From Hansfordia pulvinata (Eukaryota; Ascomycota; Sordariomycetes; Xylariales): a stretch of 64,000 bases of DNA. The translations under genes and the position numbers were made by a program. This document shows, piece after piece, positions 1 to 10,147 of the stretch (positions are counted from its first letter, which is position 1; each line of letters begins with the position of its first letter). Below the pieces are notes generated by a model. The model saw only the letters and a program-made list of their open reading frames with translations. It was not told where the DNA came from and ran no database searches. The DNA lies in the NCBI GenBank assembly GCA_006538405.1, contig BJKQ01000008.1, forward strand, positions 1,240,001-1,304,000, given 5' to 3'.

Positions 1-180
1 GCGAGGAAGGGGGGCCGAGGCAGCAGCGCGTGGGTATATGCCTCTGGACCCGCGGGCCTCCTGGGTGATGCCGAGGACGCGTGTCTGGCGCTACGGAAGG
101 AGATACAGTCGTCTTCGTCATCAGGCGATGCGATGCTGCCGGCGCAGCTAGAGTGGTACTTGGCCAAGTGGGAGGTCTGA
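1..180 (+). CDS. C-terminal end of an oxidoreductase-like gene (5' part outside window)
   Basis: Frame 1 is open from the first base to a TGA at 178-180 and encodes 59 residues. The stretch VYASGPAGLLGDAEDACLAL resembles the last part of a flavin reductase NAD(P)-binding domain, where a CGPxG-like loop is followed by a helix. The protein ends LEWYLAKWEV, a tryptophan-rich tail like that of fungal membrane oxidoreductases of the ferric reductase/TmpA type. The assignment rests on this short tail only, so substrate and cofactor cannot be told. Any other Rossmann-type reductase is possible. Confidence 0.4.
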   Translation, partial: ARKGGRGSSAWVYASGPAGLLGDAEDACLALRKEIQSSSSSGDAMLPAQLEWYLAKWEV

Positions 181-603
181 TCTACGTGTTGTGACAAAAA
201 GAGGCTCAGGGGTTGGTTTGTTGTACAAGTATACCCCCTGGTACTTGAGTTGAATGAATGACAGCAGAGAGAGACGCGGGCAGGCACGGACAGACCTAGA
301 CGGCCGGACGAGACGAACAATAACACTATTGATTAATGTCATGATGAAAAACCCATACTTGGCGACGTGACGAGCAATTATTCAGGTATTACGATTCCAG
401 AGGTGCCGCACTAGAGAAACGATACCCATCCAGAGGTCAAGACTCAAGAGAGACTCCCTTTCGCCTCCCCCCTTTTCTCAAGGTCCCTCCCTACGTACCT
501 TGCTCCTGCAGCGATTGGGGACCCCGGCCGGCCTTGTGTTGCCCCCCCGCCATCTTCCCAGCACATGCGGCAAGCGCGTTTCCGTGTCGAGGTCGCCGAC
601 CCA
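181..603. other. Intergenic, convergent 3' ends
   Basis: Lies between the stop of the left-edge gene and the stop of the membrane protein on the other strand, so it holds two 3' untranslated regions. No conserved reading frame or repeat was seen. Confidence 0.6.
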
Positions 604-1293
604 TCAAGCCTCGCCCTCCCTCGGCGGGTTCTCCTCACTCGCGGGCCCCGAGGAGCTCCCCAGCTTGAAGCACCGCTTGAGCACGAACCGGCCGATGCGA
701 AAGCAGACGCGGGTGACGCCCTCTACGGCGAACCCGACGAGGATGGCGATGTGCAGGAAGACGATGCCAAAGGCCCAGTTGGCCCGCCACAGGCCCAGGG
801 GCACCGATATGGCGAGGTAGATGATGGCGGCGATGACGCCGGCGAGGAAGGGGGAGCGGCGGCTGGGCCCCGTGAGGCCGCCCTTGTCGTCGCGGCCGCA
901 CGAGATGGCCACGCCGGCCCAGAACGTCACGCCAAAGATGCCGATGGTGCAGATGGTCGTGAGCGGTACGCGGTCCTCGTCCTCGAGGTTCAGCGGGTAC
1001 TGCGCCGGGTCGTTGACCGACACGCCGAGCAGCACCAGGCCCGCCAGGCTGCAGACGTAGACGGCCAGGACGAGCAGGAGAAGGCAGAAGAGGCATCTCA
1101 TGTCGCGCTTCTCGAGGTCGTCGCCGCCGGGGTAGAACATCTGATCCGGGTCCGGATGTCCCGCATAAACTGGCAGGGTATCGTCCGAGAATGATGGCGG
1201 GACCGCAGGCAGAGGCTTGTTGTGAGCCGGACATGGCTGGTGTGCAGGCGTGGCTGCGCTGCTGGGTGAGCCGTCCATAGCGTGGCTGGACAT
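604..1293 (-). CDS. Hypothetical four-helix membrane protein
   Basis: Single-exon frame of 229 residues from the methionine of MSSHAMDG; an upstream in-frame ATG at 1341 would add 16 residues. The first 60 residues are proline and serine rich and look disordered. Four hydrophobic segments follow: LFCLLLLVLAVYVCSLAG, TTICTIGIFGVTFWAG, LAGVIAAIIYLAIS and FGIVFLHIAILVGFAV, with a basic cytosolic-type tail (RFVLKRCFKLG). No enzyme motif or known family was recognised. It is likely an integral membrane protein of unknown role; it reads away from the acyl-CoA dehydrogenase gene and shares nothing obvious with it. Confidence 0.7.
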   Translation of the reverse strand: MSSHAMDGSPSSAATPAHQPCPAHNKPLPAVPPSFSDDTLPVYAGHPDPDQMFYPGGDDLEKRDMRCLFCLLLLVLAVYVCSLAGLVLLGVSVNDPAQYPLNLEDEDRVPLTTICTIGIFGVTFWAGVAISCGRDDKGGLTGPSRRSPFLAGVIAAIIYLAISVPLGLWRANWAFGIVFLHIAILVGFAVEGVTRVCFRIGRFVLKRCFKLGSSSGPASEENPPREGEA

Positions 1294-1859
1294 CTCGCGG
1301 GGGAGTCTAGGCCGGTAAGGGATGCGAGCTGATACTTTCAAGCGATATAGTGAGATGTCTGTAGAGGGTCCTGATCGGGTGTAGTGCTGAGGATGGCGGT
1401 GATGAGACGAAGAAGCAGGGAGAGTTTGCTGACGTGTGCCGGACCGATCGAGTCACTTGAGTTGGGTACGCAGGTGTGTCAAGGGGAGGTTGCACACCTA
1501 CATGTCCCTAACCTGTAGCTCAAGGGAAGTAACGTTGCTGCCCCGAACTGCCCCGTGAGTCGGAACTCGTGGCCATCACAGAAGGCAGGATCTGGCCACC
1601 TCGGATTTCATCTCGCTTTTTCCCTATTGAACTGCTGTTGGGAGCTGCCCGCAGACACATGCAACTGGCTGCCTACCACCTACATGTAGGTATTTAGGCA
1701 GGGATCTGTATCAAACCCAATAGATGACATCCAAGACACGATGTTCACCACCATCTCCCTGCGAACTACTTCACACTTGTGTCGCGCGGATATGGCGCAC
1801 GCGATGTCTCTTACAGTGATATCGAAGACTTCAAGAGGCCCAAGAATTCAGCCTCCTGT
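1294..1859. other. Intergenic, upstream of the membrane protein gene
   Basis: Promoter side of the membrane protein gene and 3' side of the acyl-CoA dehydrogenase gene. It holds a perfect 14-bp palindrome at 1678-1691 and no convincing ORF. Confidence 0.6.
1678..1691. repeat. Perfect palindrome ACCTACATGTAGGT
   Basis: ACCTACATGTAGGT equals its own reverse complement. The TACATGTA core recurs at 8505-8512, 30227-30234 and 61908-61915, always between genes. It could be a dimeric regulator site or a common intergenic element; the sequence does not decide. Confidence 0.6.
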
Positions 1860-3191
1860 CTAATAGCTCCTGGGCAGGCTCAAGACCTTCTCGCTGATGA
1901 AGTTCATAATCATCTCTCGACTGACCGGGGCTATCCGGGGCACGAGACACTCCCGCAAATAACGCTCGACGTCGTACTCCATGGCATAACCCATTCCGCC
2001 GTGGGACATGACGGCACGCTCGCAAGCCGTGAAGGCAGCCTCGGCGGCGAGGTACTTCGCGCTGTTCGCTGCCACGCCGACGGCGTCCTGCCGAATCGAA
2101 GGGTCCGTTTTGCTGCTGTCGTAGAGGCGCGCAGCGTGGTACGTGGCGAGCTTGGCAGCCTCGAGCCTCATGTAGGCATCAGCCAGGGGGTGGGCAATGG
2201 CCTGGTTCTGGCCGATGGGCCGGTTGAAGACGACGCGTTCGCGAGCGTAGTTGGCAGCCTTGGTCAGCGCGGCGTACCCCAGGCCCAGAGCCTCGCCGGC
2301 CAGCAGACAACGCTCGGCGTTCATGCCGTGCAGGATGGCCTTGAAACCCTGGTTCTCCGCACCGACCAGTGTCCCTGCGGGAATGCGATAGTTGTCGAAA
2401 AAGACCTCGTTGGCGTCCACAGCGCGGCCGCCCATCTTCTTGATCTTGTTGACTTCGATCCCCGGGTCGCTCTTGTCCAGATCGATGCAGAACATGGACA
2501 GGCCCTCGCTGGGCTTGCGGACCTGGTCCAGGGGCGTGGTGCGCGCGAGCAGGATCATCTTGCGGGCGACCTGGGCACACGTGATCCAGATCTTCTGGCC
2601 CGAGACACTGTAGCCATCGCCGCCGTCGAGCTTGCGGGCCAACGTCTTGAGGCGCAGCGTGTCGAGACCGGTGTTGGGCTCGGTGACGCCAAAGCAGGTG
2701 CGCCACTTGCCCGAGATGATGTTGGGGATGGTCTCCTCGACCTGCTCGCGGGTGCCGAAGCGGGCAAGGGGCTGGGTGGCGTAGACGTTGGCGTGGATGG
2801 CCTGGGCCCCGGCCATGCCGGCGCCGGACTCGGTGATGGTCTGCATCATCATGGTGGCCTCGGAGATGCCCAGGCCGGAGCCGCCCAGCTCCTCGGGCAG
2901 GGCAATGCCCAGCCAGCCGTCGCGAGCCAGGGCGGCATGGAAGTCGGTCGGGTCCTGCTCGAGCTGGTCGTGCTCCTGCCAGTACGTGTTGGGGAACTGG
3001 GAGCAGACGGCGCCGACCGCCTCGCGCACCGTGAGCTGGTTCTCGGTGAAGCCCGTCAGCTCCATCAGGCGGCGGGCCGGCGTTGTCGAGAAAGCATGGC
3101 GGGCGCGGGGAGCGATGAGGGGTCTGGAGGTGGCGGCAGTGAGGGCGGAGGGCCGGCCGCGCCAGCCGTGGCGTCCCAGAAGTCGCGACAT
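1860..3191 (-). CDS. Acyl-CoA dehydrogenase, probably mitochondrial
   Basis: One uninterrupted exon of 443 residues, the usual size for an acyl-CoA dehydrogenase (FAD-dependent alpha,beta-desaturation of an acyl-CoA with electrons passed to ETF). The N-terminus is rich in Arg/Ser/Ala with no acids (MSRLLGRHGWRGRPS), as in a mitochondrial presequence. Domains run in order: N-terminal helical (about 45-160), middle beta domain with CFGVTEPNTG (167-176) and the substrate/FAD loops, C-terminal four-helix domain ending in GGMGYAMEYDVERYLRE. The usual catalytic-base site near the C-terminus (YEGT in short-chain enzymes) reads APVS. A glutamate at residue 293 in NAERCLLAG sits where isovaleryl-CoA dehydrogenase carries its base. 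The gene is divergent from a CoA-transferase, so the substrate may be the product of that enzyme. Confidence 0.93.
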   Translation of the reverse strand: MSRLLGRHGWRGRPSALTAATSRPLIAPRARHAFSTTPARRLMELTGFTENQLTVREAVGAVCSQFPNTYWQEHDQLEQDPTDFHAALARDGWLGIALPEELGGSGLGISEATMMMQTITESGAGMAGAQAIHANVYATQPLARFGTREQVEETIPNIISGKWRTCFGVTEPNTGLDTLRLKTLARKLDGGDGYSVSGQKIWITCAQVARKMILLARTTPLDQVRKPSEGLSMFCIDLDKSDPGIEVNKIKKMGGRAVDANEVFFDNYRIPAGTLVGAENQGFKAILHGMNAERCLLAGEALGLGYAALTKAANYARERVVFNRPIGQNQAIAHPLADAYMRLEAAKLATYHAARLYDSSKTDPSIRQDAVGVAANSAKYLAAEAAFTACERAVMSHGGMGYAMEYDVERYLRECLVPRIAPVSREMIMNFISEKVLSLPRSY

Positions 3192-4263
3192 GGCTGTGCG
3201 GGTGGAGGAGGGAAAAGCAGGAGAACCGCGGGCTGGTTGCGACTCGGCTCAGACTTGACGGGATGAAGCTATCTTGAGCTCAAATATGTACATGCACCTA
3301 ATGTACTACTACAATGTGCAGTGTGATGTACATTATGTAGTTCAGGTAGGTGAGGTACGCGAAGAGGCCCAAGGGCAACCGAATCTCCGAACTGGCCGGC
3401 GCGGCAGCTGGCAGCGACAGTCGAATCCCGACCCGACGGGAGTCCCAGGGAGGGCAGGAGGACCTGAGACGGCATTGAGACGGCAACTGCCCGGTGTCGG
3501 GATGACGTCTTGGTCGCCTCGCGTGCGTGCGGAAGGAGGCCCTGACAGCAGTGGGGACGGCGTGCTTGCCGGTTTACGCCGAAGCCTCGCCGCCTTTACG
3601 CCATGTCGCCGCCCATGTCGATATGCGTGTGCCTTGTTGGCATTCTCGGCGTCGAGCTCCAGCTAGGTATGTATTAAGACCAGGCGTGGTCCACAGTCTG
3701 CGCAACACCGCCGCACCCGTGGACTCCCCTTTCAACGCGCCCTGACCGTGTCCGAGTACCGTGTTCCGGCTACCGTGCTTCAGTCACCGATCCACAGCTC
3801 CAGCCCCGCCCCCACAACTCCCAGCTCCAGGCGCCACCCAGAGATCCGCGACTCCCAACACATGGGCCGAACGCGTGCCGTGTGGGCGCGCCGGGGACAC
3901 TTGCGGGGAATCGACCCCACGCTCCGGCATGATGACAGGGCGCCGACGGGGCGCCGACGACCCACGCCGCAGGCCTGCTAATGCAGCGGCATGTCGACCA
4001 GGGCCTCCCCTTATCCAGCGTGCCAGCGAACCAGCGTGCGAGAATTACCTCGGCCGCCACGAGCAAGGGGGCTGATCTTCCCACTTGTGCCCTGAGCCAG
4101 GGCCAGATGCAGTCATCAAGGCCTCTTGACCGATGTCAGCTGCGATAAGGCGAGTCGCGCAGAGACTCACTCTCTCGTCTTGATCGTCTTCTTCCATCGT
4201 CCAGCATTCCAGATCCTCGGCAATTAGACAGACACGCGGCAGACGAAGCCTCCAGTAGCAGCC
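3192..4263. promoter_or_regulatory. Divergent promoter region, acyl-CoA dehydrogenase / CoA-transferase
   Basis: 1,072 nt separate the two start codons, which point away from each other, so both promoters lie here. The left part near 3280-3360 carries several TGTACAT/ATGTAC/TTATGTAG words. Short ORFs across the region have no family features. Shared control is inferred from arrangement only. Confidence 0.55.
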
Positions 4264-5619
4264 ATGGCGTTCCGCCTGCCGACCAAACGGCCCCAGGCCC
4301 TGATATCGGCTCTTCCTGTTTCATGTTCGGCAATCTCTCCACCTCGTCGCAGGCTCCCCGACTATCCTGCAATTCGCAAATCAGACGCAAGATGGTTCGC
4401 AACTTCTGGGGCGGAATCTTCGAAACCCCTTCCCCTCGACGGCATCACGGTCGTGAGTCTGGAACAAGCCATCGCCGCGCCCTTCTGCACTCGCCAGCTT
4501 GCCGACTTGGGCGCACGCGTAATCAAGATTGAGCGTCCCGGGGTGGGCGACTTTGCGCGCGCCTACGACTCGAGGGTGAACGGGATGGCCTCTCACTTTG
4601 TGTGGACAAACCGCTCCAAGGAGAGCCTGGCGCTCGACTTGAAGCAGGCAGAAGACCTCGACGTCTTGCGGAAGCTTCTTGCCAAGGCCGATGTTCTGGT
4701 GCAAAACCTGGCGCCTGGCGCCACGGATCGTCTGGGAGTCTCGTACGAAAAGCTGAAAGACCAACATCCCTCGCTCATCGTCTGCGACATATCAGGCTAT
4801 GGGAGCTACGGACCTTACCGAGACAAAAAGGCTTATGACCTCCTTGTCCAGAGCGAAGCTGGCCTTCTCTCGACCACGGGAACAGGAACCGAGCCAGCCA
4901 AGGTTGGCATCTCCATTGCCGACATCGCTTCCGGTACGTGCATATACCACCACCCTCAGAGCGAGTAGTCGCTAACTTTTTCAGGGATGTATGCATACTC
5001 GAATATCCTGGTCGCGTTGATGAAGCGAGGCAAGACGGGCAAGGGCTCCAGAGTAGACATCTCCATGCTAGAAGCCATGGGAGAGTGGATGAGCTTTCCT
5101 CTCTATTATGCCTTCCAAGGCCAGGGTGGACCGAAGCCGGCCGGGGCCTCCCATGCTTCCGTCTACCCGTACGGCCCCTTTGAGACCGGCGGCGACGGTT
5201 CTGTTATGCTGGGGGTCCAAAACGAGCGCGAATGGGCGAAGCTCTGCTCAGAGGTCCTGGAACAGCCCGACCTCGCAAGTGATGCGAGATTCGTGAGCAA
5301 CTCGGCCCGCAGCGAGAATCGGACTGCGCTGAAGAGTATCATGTGTAGTGTGTTTGCGAACATGACGGCCGATGACGTCCTGGCCAGGCTTGACAAGGCC
5401 GGCATAGCTAACGCCAAAATCCGAGACATGAACGATGTGTGGGAGCACGAGCAGCTCAAGGCACGCGGCAGATGGGTCGAGGTCGGCACCCCTACGGGAA
5501 AGGTCCCGGCGCTGCTCCCGCCCGGCGTTGCTTCGCATGAGGAGGCCAGGATGGACGATGTGCCGAAAGTCGGCCAACACAACCAAAGTATCCTGGCTGA
5601 ATTAGGTATCGAGCGGTAG
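4264..5619 (+). CDS. CaiB/BaiF family III CoA-transferase, probably mitochondrial
   Basis: Two exons, 4264-4933 and 4985-5619, joined over a 51-nt GTACGT..CAG intron with a GCTAAC branch site; the joined frame is 434 residues. Family III enzymes move CoA between carboxylic acids through an aspartyl-CoA intermediate. The catalytic aspartate is D192 in KKAYDLLVQSEAG. The fold-typical openings LPLDGITVVSLEQAIAAPF and VIKIERPGVGD are present, and the splice restores ADIASGMYAYSNIL, a hallmark of the family. The first 47 residues are basic and Ser/Ala rich, as in a mitochondrial presequence. Relatives include succinyl-CoA:glutarate and carnitine CoA-transferases, and substrate cannot be read from sequence. 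A divergent acyl-CoA dehydrogenase and a downstream MFS permease suggest use of an imported carboxylic acid. Confidence 0.93.
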
Positions 5620-6161
5620 AGACGATGTGATTTACACCCTCTTTTCAGCCACAGCCGCCCTGTGCAGGGCTCCCACTCTGGCCTATACTCAATGCAGTGG
5701 GATGACTCTGGGATGTATAGACTCCAACTTCTCCCCGCACATCAGCCCCGGCTTCGCGGGGTGGTCATGGGTGGTGGTTCGTCAGCCAAGCGACCCAGCT
5801 TGACCGTGTTGGCTTCTAGCTCACACTCAATCGTTCGGGGATTATTCTCGAGTATCGGCAAGGGACTGGCCAAATCAATGATGCCACTTCTTGTCGTGGA
5901 AATGGCGGTGCTCTCTTCCTGACCCTGACATATACCCCCCCCCCCCTCCACCCACCGGTTTTATGGTCCTTCTTGACGCATATTGAGTATTGAGCCACTC
6001 CACACTGCTACACTTTCACCTCCGACTTCTGGCGGAATTACGGCCGCTTCTTAGATTAAACACGCAATTTCTTCAGCCTATGATTTGTACAGAACACGAA
6101 TACTAGCCCAAAGCTGCTTCAACGCAACCCTTGGACAGCTACCACGTCTGTCCCAGTCACA
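5620..6161. other. Intergenic with a 12-base C run
   Basis: 3' region of the CoA-transferase gene and promoter of the MFS gene. A homopolymer of 12 C lies at 5935-5946. No gene was seen. Confidence 0.6.
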
Positions 6162-7990
6162 ATGATGGAGTGCGAAAAGGACCAACGCAGTGAGTCGGGG
6201 GATCTGCCCAAAGCCGCCGAGACTTACGTAGAGAACCGTCACGCGGAAGAGGCGATACGAGGCACCAACCAGGCAATGGATAAGGCGATCGACCGCAAAT
6301 TCGACTACCATATCGTGCCGTGGATCTTTGGGATATGGTGAGCCTTCAGTACTAGTACTTCCATACTCGGCAGCGAACTGACTAGATAGGCTCTTTGCCT
6401 TCATCGACAGAAGCAACATCGGCAACGCCAAAATCGTGGGCCTGCCCGAGGAGCTCGGCATTGCGCAGGGGACGGGCTACAACATCGCACTGCTGGTATT
6501 CTACATTCCATACATCCTGGTCGACGTGCCGAGCAACTGGATCGTCAAGCGCGTCAAGGCCGGAACCTACCTGCCCGCCCTCATTACCTCGTGGGGCATG
6601 GTCTGCACGTTCCTGGGCTTCACCAAGTCGCTGGCGGGGCTCATCGTCTGCCGCCTGCTCCTGGGCATGTTCGAAGGCGGCCTCCTGGGCGGCATCGTCG
6701 TCTACCTGGCCATGTTCTACCCTCGCCACCAGATGATGCGGCGCATCGGTTACTTTTATTGTGCCGCGCCGCTTTCTGGCGCCTTTGGCGGCCTGCTGGC
6801 CACAGGCTTGTCCCAGATCCGACACGGCGGTTTCAACCGCTGGCCCTGGATCTTCTTCAGTACGTGACCAAGCAATCAGTACCGCTGTGGCGAAGCCCGG
6901 AAATTACGGGGAGGAAATGTCGATGCTGACGAGTCAACCCACAACCAGTCGAGGGCATCATCACGACAGTGTTCGGCATCATCTGCTTCTTCACAATGCC
7001 ACACACACCTGCACATGCCGGGTTCCTGACGGACGGCGAGAAGAAGAGAGCCCTCGAGCGCATGAAGGTGGACAGCCATGGCGCGATGGGCTCTGAAGAC
7101 GTCAACGAGGAGCGCTTCGACTGGCACTGGGTTAAGATGGCATTCGAGGCCCCGCAGACCTGGTTCTGCTCTCTGATCTGGTTCTTCCTCCTGGTGCCGC
7201 TTTATGTAAGTGGTCCCCAGACGTAAACAGTGCAGACTGCAAAGGGCATTGCTGATAGGGGGGGCGACATCATCTTTTTGGCGCACAGAGTTTTTCCCTC
7301 TTCCTGCCGGCCATCATCACGGGCTTGGGGTACACGAATCCCACAACCGCGCAGCTCTTCACCGTGCCGCCCAACATGGCCGCCTTTTTCTTCGTGATCG
7401 GCTTCTCCTTTTTCTCGGATCATGTCAAGTTCCGGGGCCCTCTGATGGCAGTCAACTGCGTGGTCGCGATGGCCGGGTACATCCTGCTACTGACAGCCAA
7501 GTCCAACGGCGCTCGCTACGCCGGGACCTTCCTCGCCGCCGTGGGCGTGTTCCCCAACTCAGCCCTGATCATGGTGAGCGCGTTTTGTCCCGCCCAGACC
7601 GGAACCTACCCGCCTCCCTCCTCCCTCGCCCCGAAAAGAAAAAGGTGTAGAAAGCTGACCGGGAGCGTCGCCACACAGGGCTGGATGTCGAACAACCTGG
7701 CTCCCCATTATGTGCGGGCCACCGGGGTCGGGTTCCTGATCGCGTTCGCCAACTGCTCCGCCTTCCTCTCCACCTTCATCTACCTGCAGAAGGACGCGCC
7801 GGCGTACGTCCTCGGGCACTCCATCAGCCTGGGGGCGCTGGTCCTGTGCATGCTCACCGTGCTGGCCCAGATCGCGTACCTGAGGTGGGAGAACCATCAG
7901 CGGTCGGCGGGGCGCAGGGACGCCAGGCTAGACTCCGAGGATCGCGACAGCCTGGGACACCGCCACCCTCGCTTCCTGTACACGTTGTGA
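6162..7990 (+). CDS. MFS permease, DAL5/TNA1-type anion:cation symporter family
   Basis: Five exons: 6162-6337, 6390-6859, 6949-7205, 7289-7573, 7679-7990. All introns are GT..AG and the joined frame is 499 residues, the normal length. The start is the first of two consecutive ATGs. The splice joins DRKFDYHIVPWIFGIW to LFAFIDRSNIGNAK, the hallmark of the DAL5 family after helix 1. Later motifs include RLLLGMFEGG and FFFVIGFSFFSD. The C-terminus LGHRHPRFLYTL matches the family's usual R-H-P-x-F-x-Y-T ending. About twelve hydrophobic segments are present. Characterised relatives import allantoate, nicotinate, pantothenate, tartrate and similar carboxylates. It lies just downstream of the CoA-transferase on the same strand and may supply its substrate. 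Confidence 0.94.
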
Positions 7991-9070
7991 TCCAAGGGAG
8001 GGGGGCATGCCGTGCCGCTCTTCTTCAAATCATTGTTGGCCTGTATACATGCTGAAGTTTCGACCACGAGCAATCTGCCAAGTCAGCGCTGGAGGCAATG
8101 CCTGTCGACTCGAAGCTGCTCCGCCAAGGATGGACGGCTCTGCGTAGAAGTCTTCAAGATTGGGCAAGCTTTCAAGCTTGCAGGCCAGTAGGCACAAGGC
8201 TGCTTGAGCATGAACCAGCTGCATCAGATACATTGCATTTCACGCTCCAAGATAGACTGCATGGCTTTGCTCAAGACTCGCGCAGGTAAGGGGCTGGCCC
8301 CGACATCGAGGCAGAGTCCGGAGTGGGAGGGCCGATTGTGGGGCCGGTCTCGTCGGGCCTCCGGCCGTCCCGCCCTGGGCTTCAGGGCAGGTACGCGCAC
8401 CTGTCTCGAAACAGATCAGGCGCGCCTTCCTCTCCTCTCCGGATGAACTTCGTGGGTCCATAGACGTATCCCGTCCTGTGAGATGCAACAATGGAACATG
8501 GAGGTACATGTATCTATGTAGTCCTGCATGTACTTGGGTGATTCTACCCGATACCTGGGGTTTCCTCCCTCAACGTCTGCCTCATCTCCGTCAGCGCGGA
8601 ATGGCTTCCACTTCATCTTCACGAGCTCCTAAGCTGTCTTTGAGGTTCCCGCACTTTGGCCCACTTGCCTCGTTTCTATTGTCCCTCTCGCACCGCTCGG
8701 CTGATGCATGAAGAGCCCACAGCCGTCATCCGGGCATCGGGCCCTCTTTGCCCCGCTAGAGCCTACTAACGCGACACTTGCACCTCGCGATTCTACACAG
8801 TCCTCCCAAGCCAGCAAGCGATGAGCATCGGCACTCGATGCTGCCCCGCTTCCCCCGCGATCTCCCCGCGACTTCTCGTCCCGGGGTAAACGCTTATCCT
8901 CTCAGGGGGCTCAAGGGGACTGTGGACCACGCAGTACTGAGAAAGCGAGCGACTCCGACCTGACGCCGGCCGGCATAAAAGCAAAGCCAGAGCTGGTTGC
9001 CATGAATCTTCAGGAGGGCCGGCACGCTTTCGGGTCTTGACCGACACTCCAGCCTCAGACACCAGCAGCT
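7991..9070. other. Intergenic, MFS gene to Gfo/Idh gene
   Basis: About 1.1 kb with no convincing gene. It holds a TACATGTA word at 8505-8512 and a TATA-like element at 8974-8981. Confidence 0.6.
8974..8981 (+). promoter_or_regulatory. TATA-like element CATAAAAG
   Basis: Lies about 95 nt before the start codon of the Gfo/Idh/MocA gene, a plausible core promoter position in a filamentous fungus. Based on sequence and distance only. Confidence 0.35.
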
Positions 9071-10147
9071 ATGACGCAGAGGGCTCGTATGCGAATCGCC
9101 ATCCTCGGGTTCGGGCTCATTGGGCCGAGCCACGCCCGCAGTGTTCTCGAGAGCGACGAGACCGAGCTTGTCGCCATTGTTGACCCGAGCCCGCTGGTTG
9201 CAGCCGAAGCAGAGAAGCTCGCCGTCCGCCACTTCCCCGACCTATCCGCCCTTCTACAGTCACCCGACCGACCAGACGCCGCCATCATCGCCACACCCAA
9301 CCACACCCATGTCGCAGTGGCCCGCGCACTTGCCGCCGCTGACGTCCACATGCTGATCGAGAAGCCCCTCTGCACCGATGCCGACAGCGGTCGCAGCTTG
9401 ATAGCTGACCTGGACTCGGCTGCAGCCGAGCGGGGGGTCCGGGCTCTGGTCGGCCACCATCGGCGCTTCAACTCGTACACCATCGCTACCAAGAAGGCTC
9501 TGGAGGACGGGTCTCTCGGGCGCGTCGTCGCCGTCAACAGCTTATGGATGATGATGAAACCCATGTCCTACTTCGACATGGAGTGGCGCCGGCTCAACTC
9601 GGCCGGGCCCGTCCTGATCAACATGGTGCACGACGTTGACTTGTTCCACCATTTCTTCGGCCCCATTGCTCGTGTGCAGACCGAGGCAACCGCGCCGCAG
9701 CGCGGCTTCGAGGCCGAAGAGGGCGCCGCCATCATCCTGCGCTTCGCCTCCGGCGTTGTGGCATCCTGCCTTCTCAGCGACAACACCCCATCCCCGCACT
9801 CTTTCGAGTCGGGCACGGGCGAAAACAGGAACATCCCAGCCCACGGCCAGGACTTCTACCGCATTTTCGGCACTCAGGGGTCACTGAGCGTCCCCGATAT
9901 GACAAGGTGGTCGTATGACGGCTGTGAGACCCAGGATTGGACGCACAAGCTTGCGTCCAACGCTGTGAACGTCGAGGAAGTGGTGCCTTTTGACCGCCAG
10001 CTCGAGCACTTTGTCCGCGTTGTGCGGGGCCAAGAAGCGCCCAGCTGTACTCCCAGGGCTGGTCTGGCAGCCTCCATCGTTTGCGAGGCCATCAAAGAGT
10101 CGTTGAAATTATGCAGGGCCGTGGATATCGAGCCTTATGAACTGTAA
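9071..10147 (+). CDS. Gfo/Idh/MocA family NAD(P)-dependent oxidoreductase
   Basis: Single exon of 358 residues. The Rossmann loop GFGLIG (13-18) begins the nucleotide-binding domain and an acid-ended second strand (LVAIVDPS) follows. The family's EKPL motif, with its catalytic lysine, is at about 97-100. The C-terminal domain carries INMVHDVDLFHHFFG, matching the conserved D-x3-H-type active-site helix. Family members oxidise or reduce sugars, inositols, cyclic alcohols and related compounds, and substrate is not predictable here. No secretion signal is seen, so it is probably cytosolic. A second in-frame ATG at 9089, just before the Rossmann strand, is a possible start. The gene is co-oriented with the upstream permease and CoA-transferase. 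Confidence 0.9.
   Translation: MTQRARMRIAILGFGLIGPSHARSVLESDETELVAIVDPSPLVAAEAEKLAVRHFPDLSALLQSPDRPDAAIIATPNHTHVAVARALAAADVHMLIEKPLCTDADSGRSLIADLDSAAAERGVRALVGHHRRFNSYTIATKKALEDGSLGRVVAVNSLWMMMKPMSYFDMEWRRLNSAGPVLINMVHDVDLFHHFFGPIARVQTEATAPQRGFEAEEGAAIILRFASGVVASCLLSDNTPSPHSFESGTGENRNIPAHGQDFYRIFGTQGSLSVPDMTRWSYDGCETQDWTHKLASNAVNVEEVVPFDRQLEHFVRVVRGQEAPSCTPRAGLAASIVCEAIKESLKLCRAVDIEPYEL

Noticed and set aside
565..1194. Plus-strand frame of 209 residues
   Set aside because: Antisense of the membrane protein, Asp/Glu/Ala/Gly-biased, no motif.
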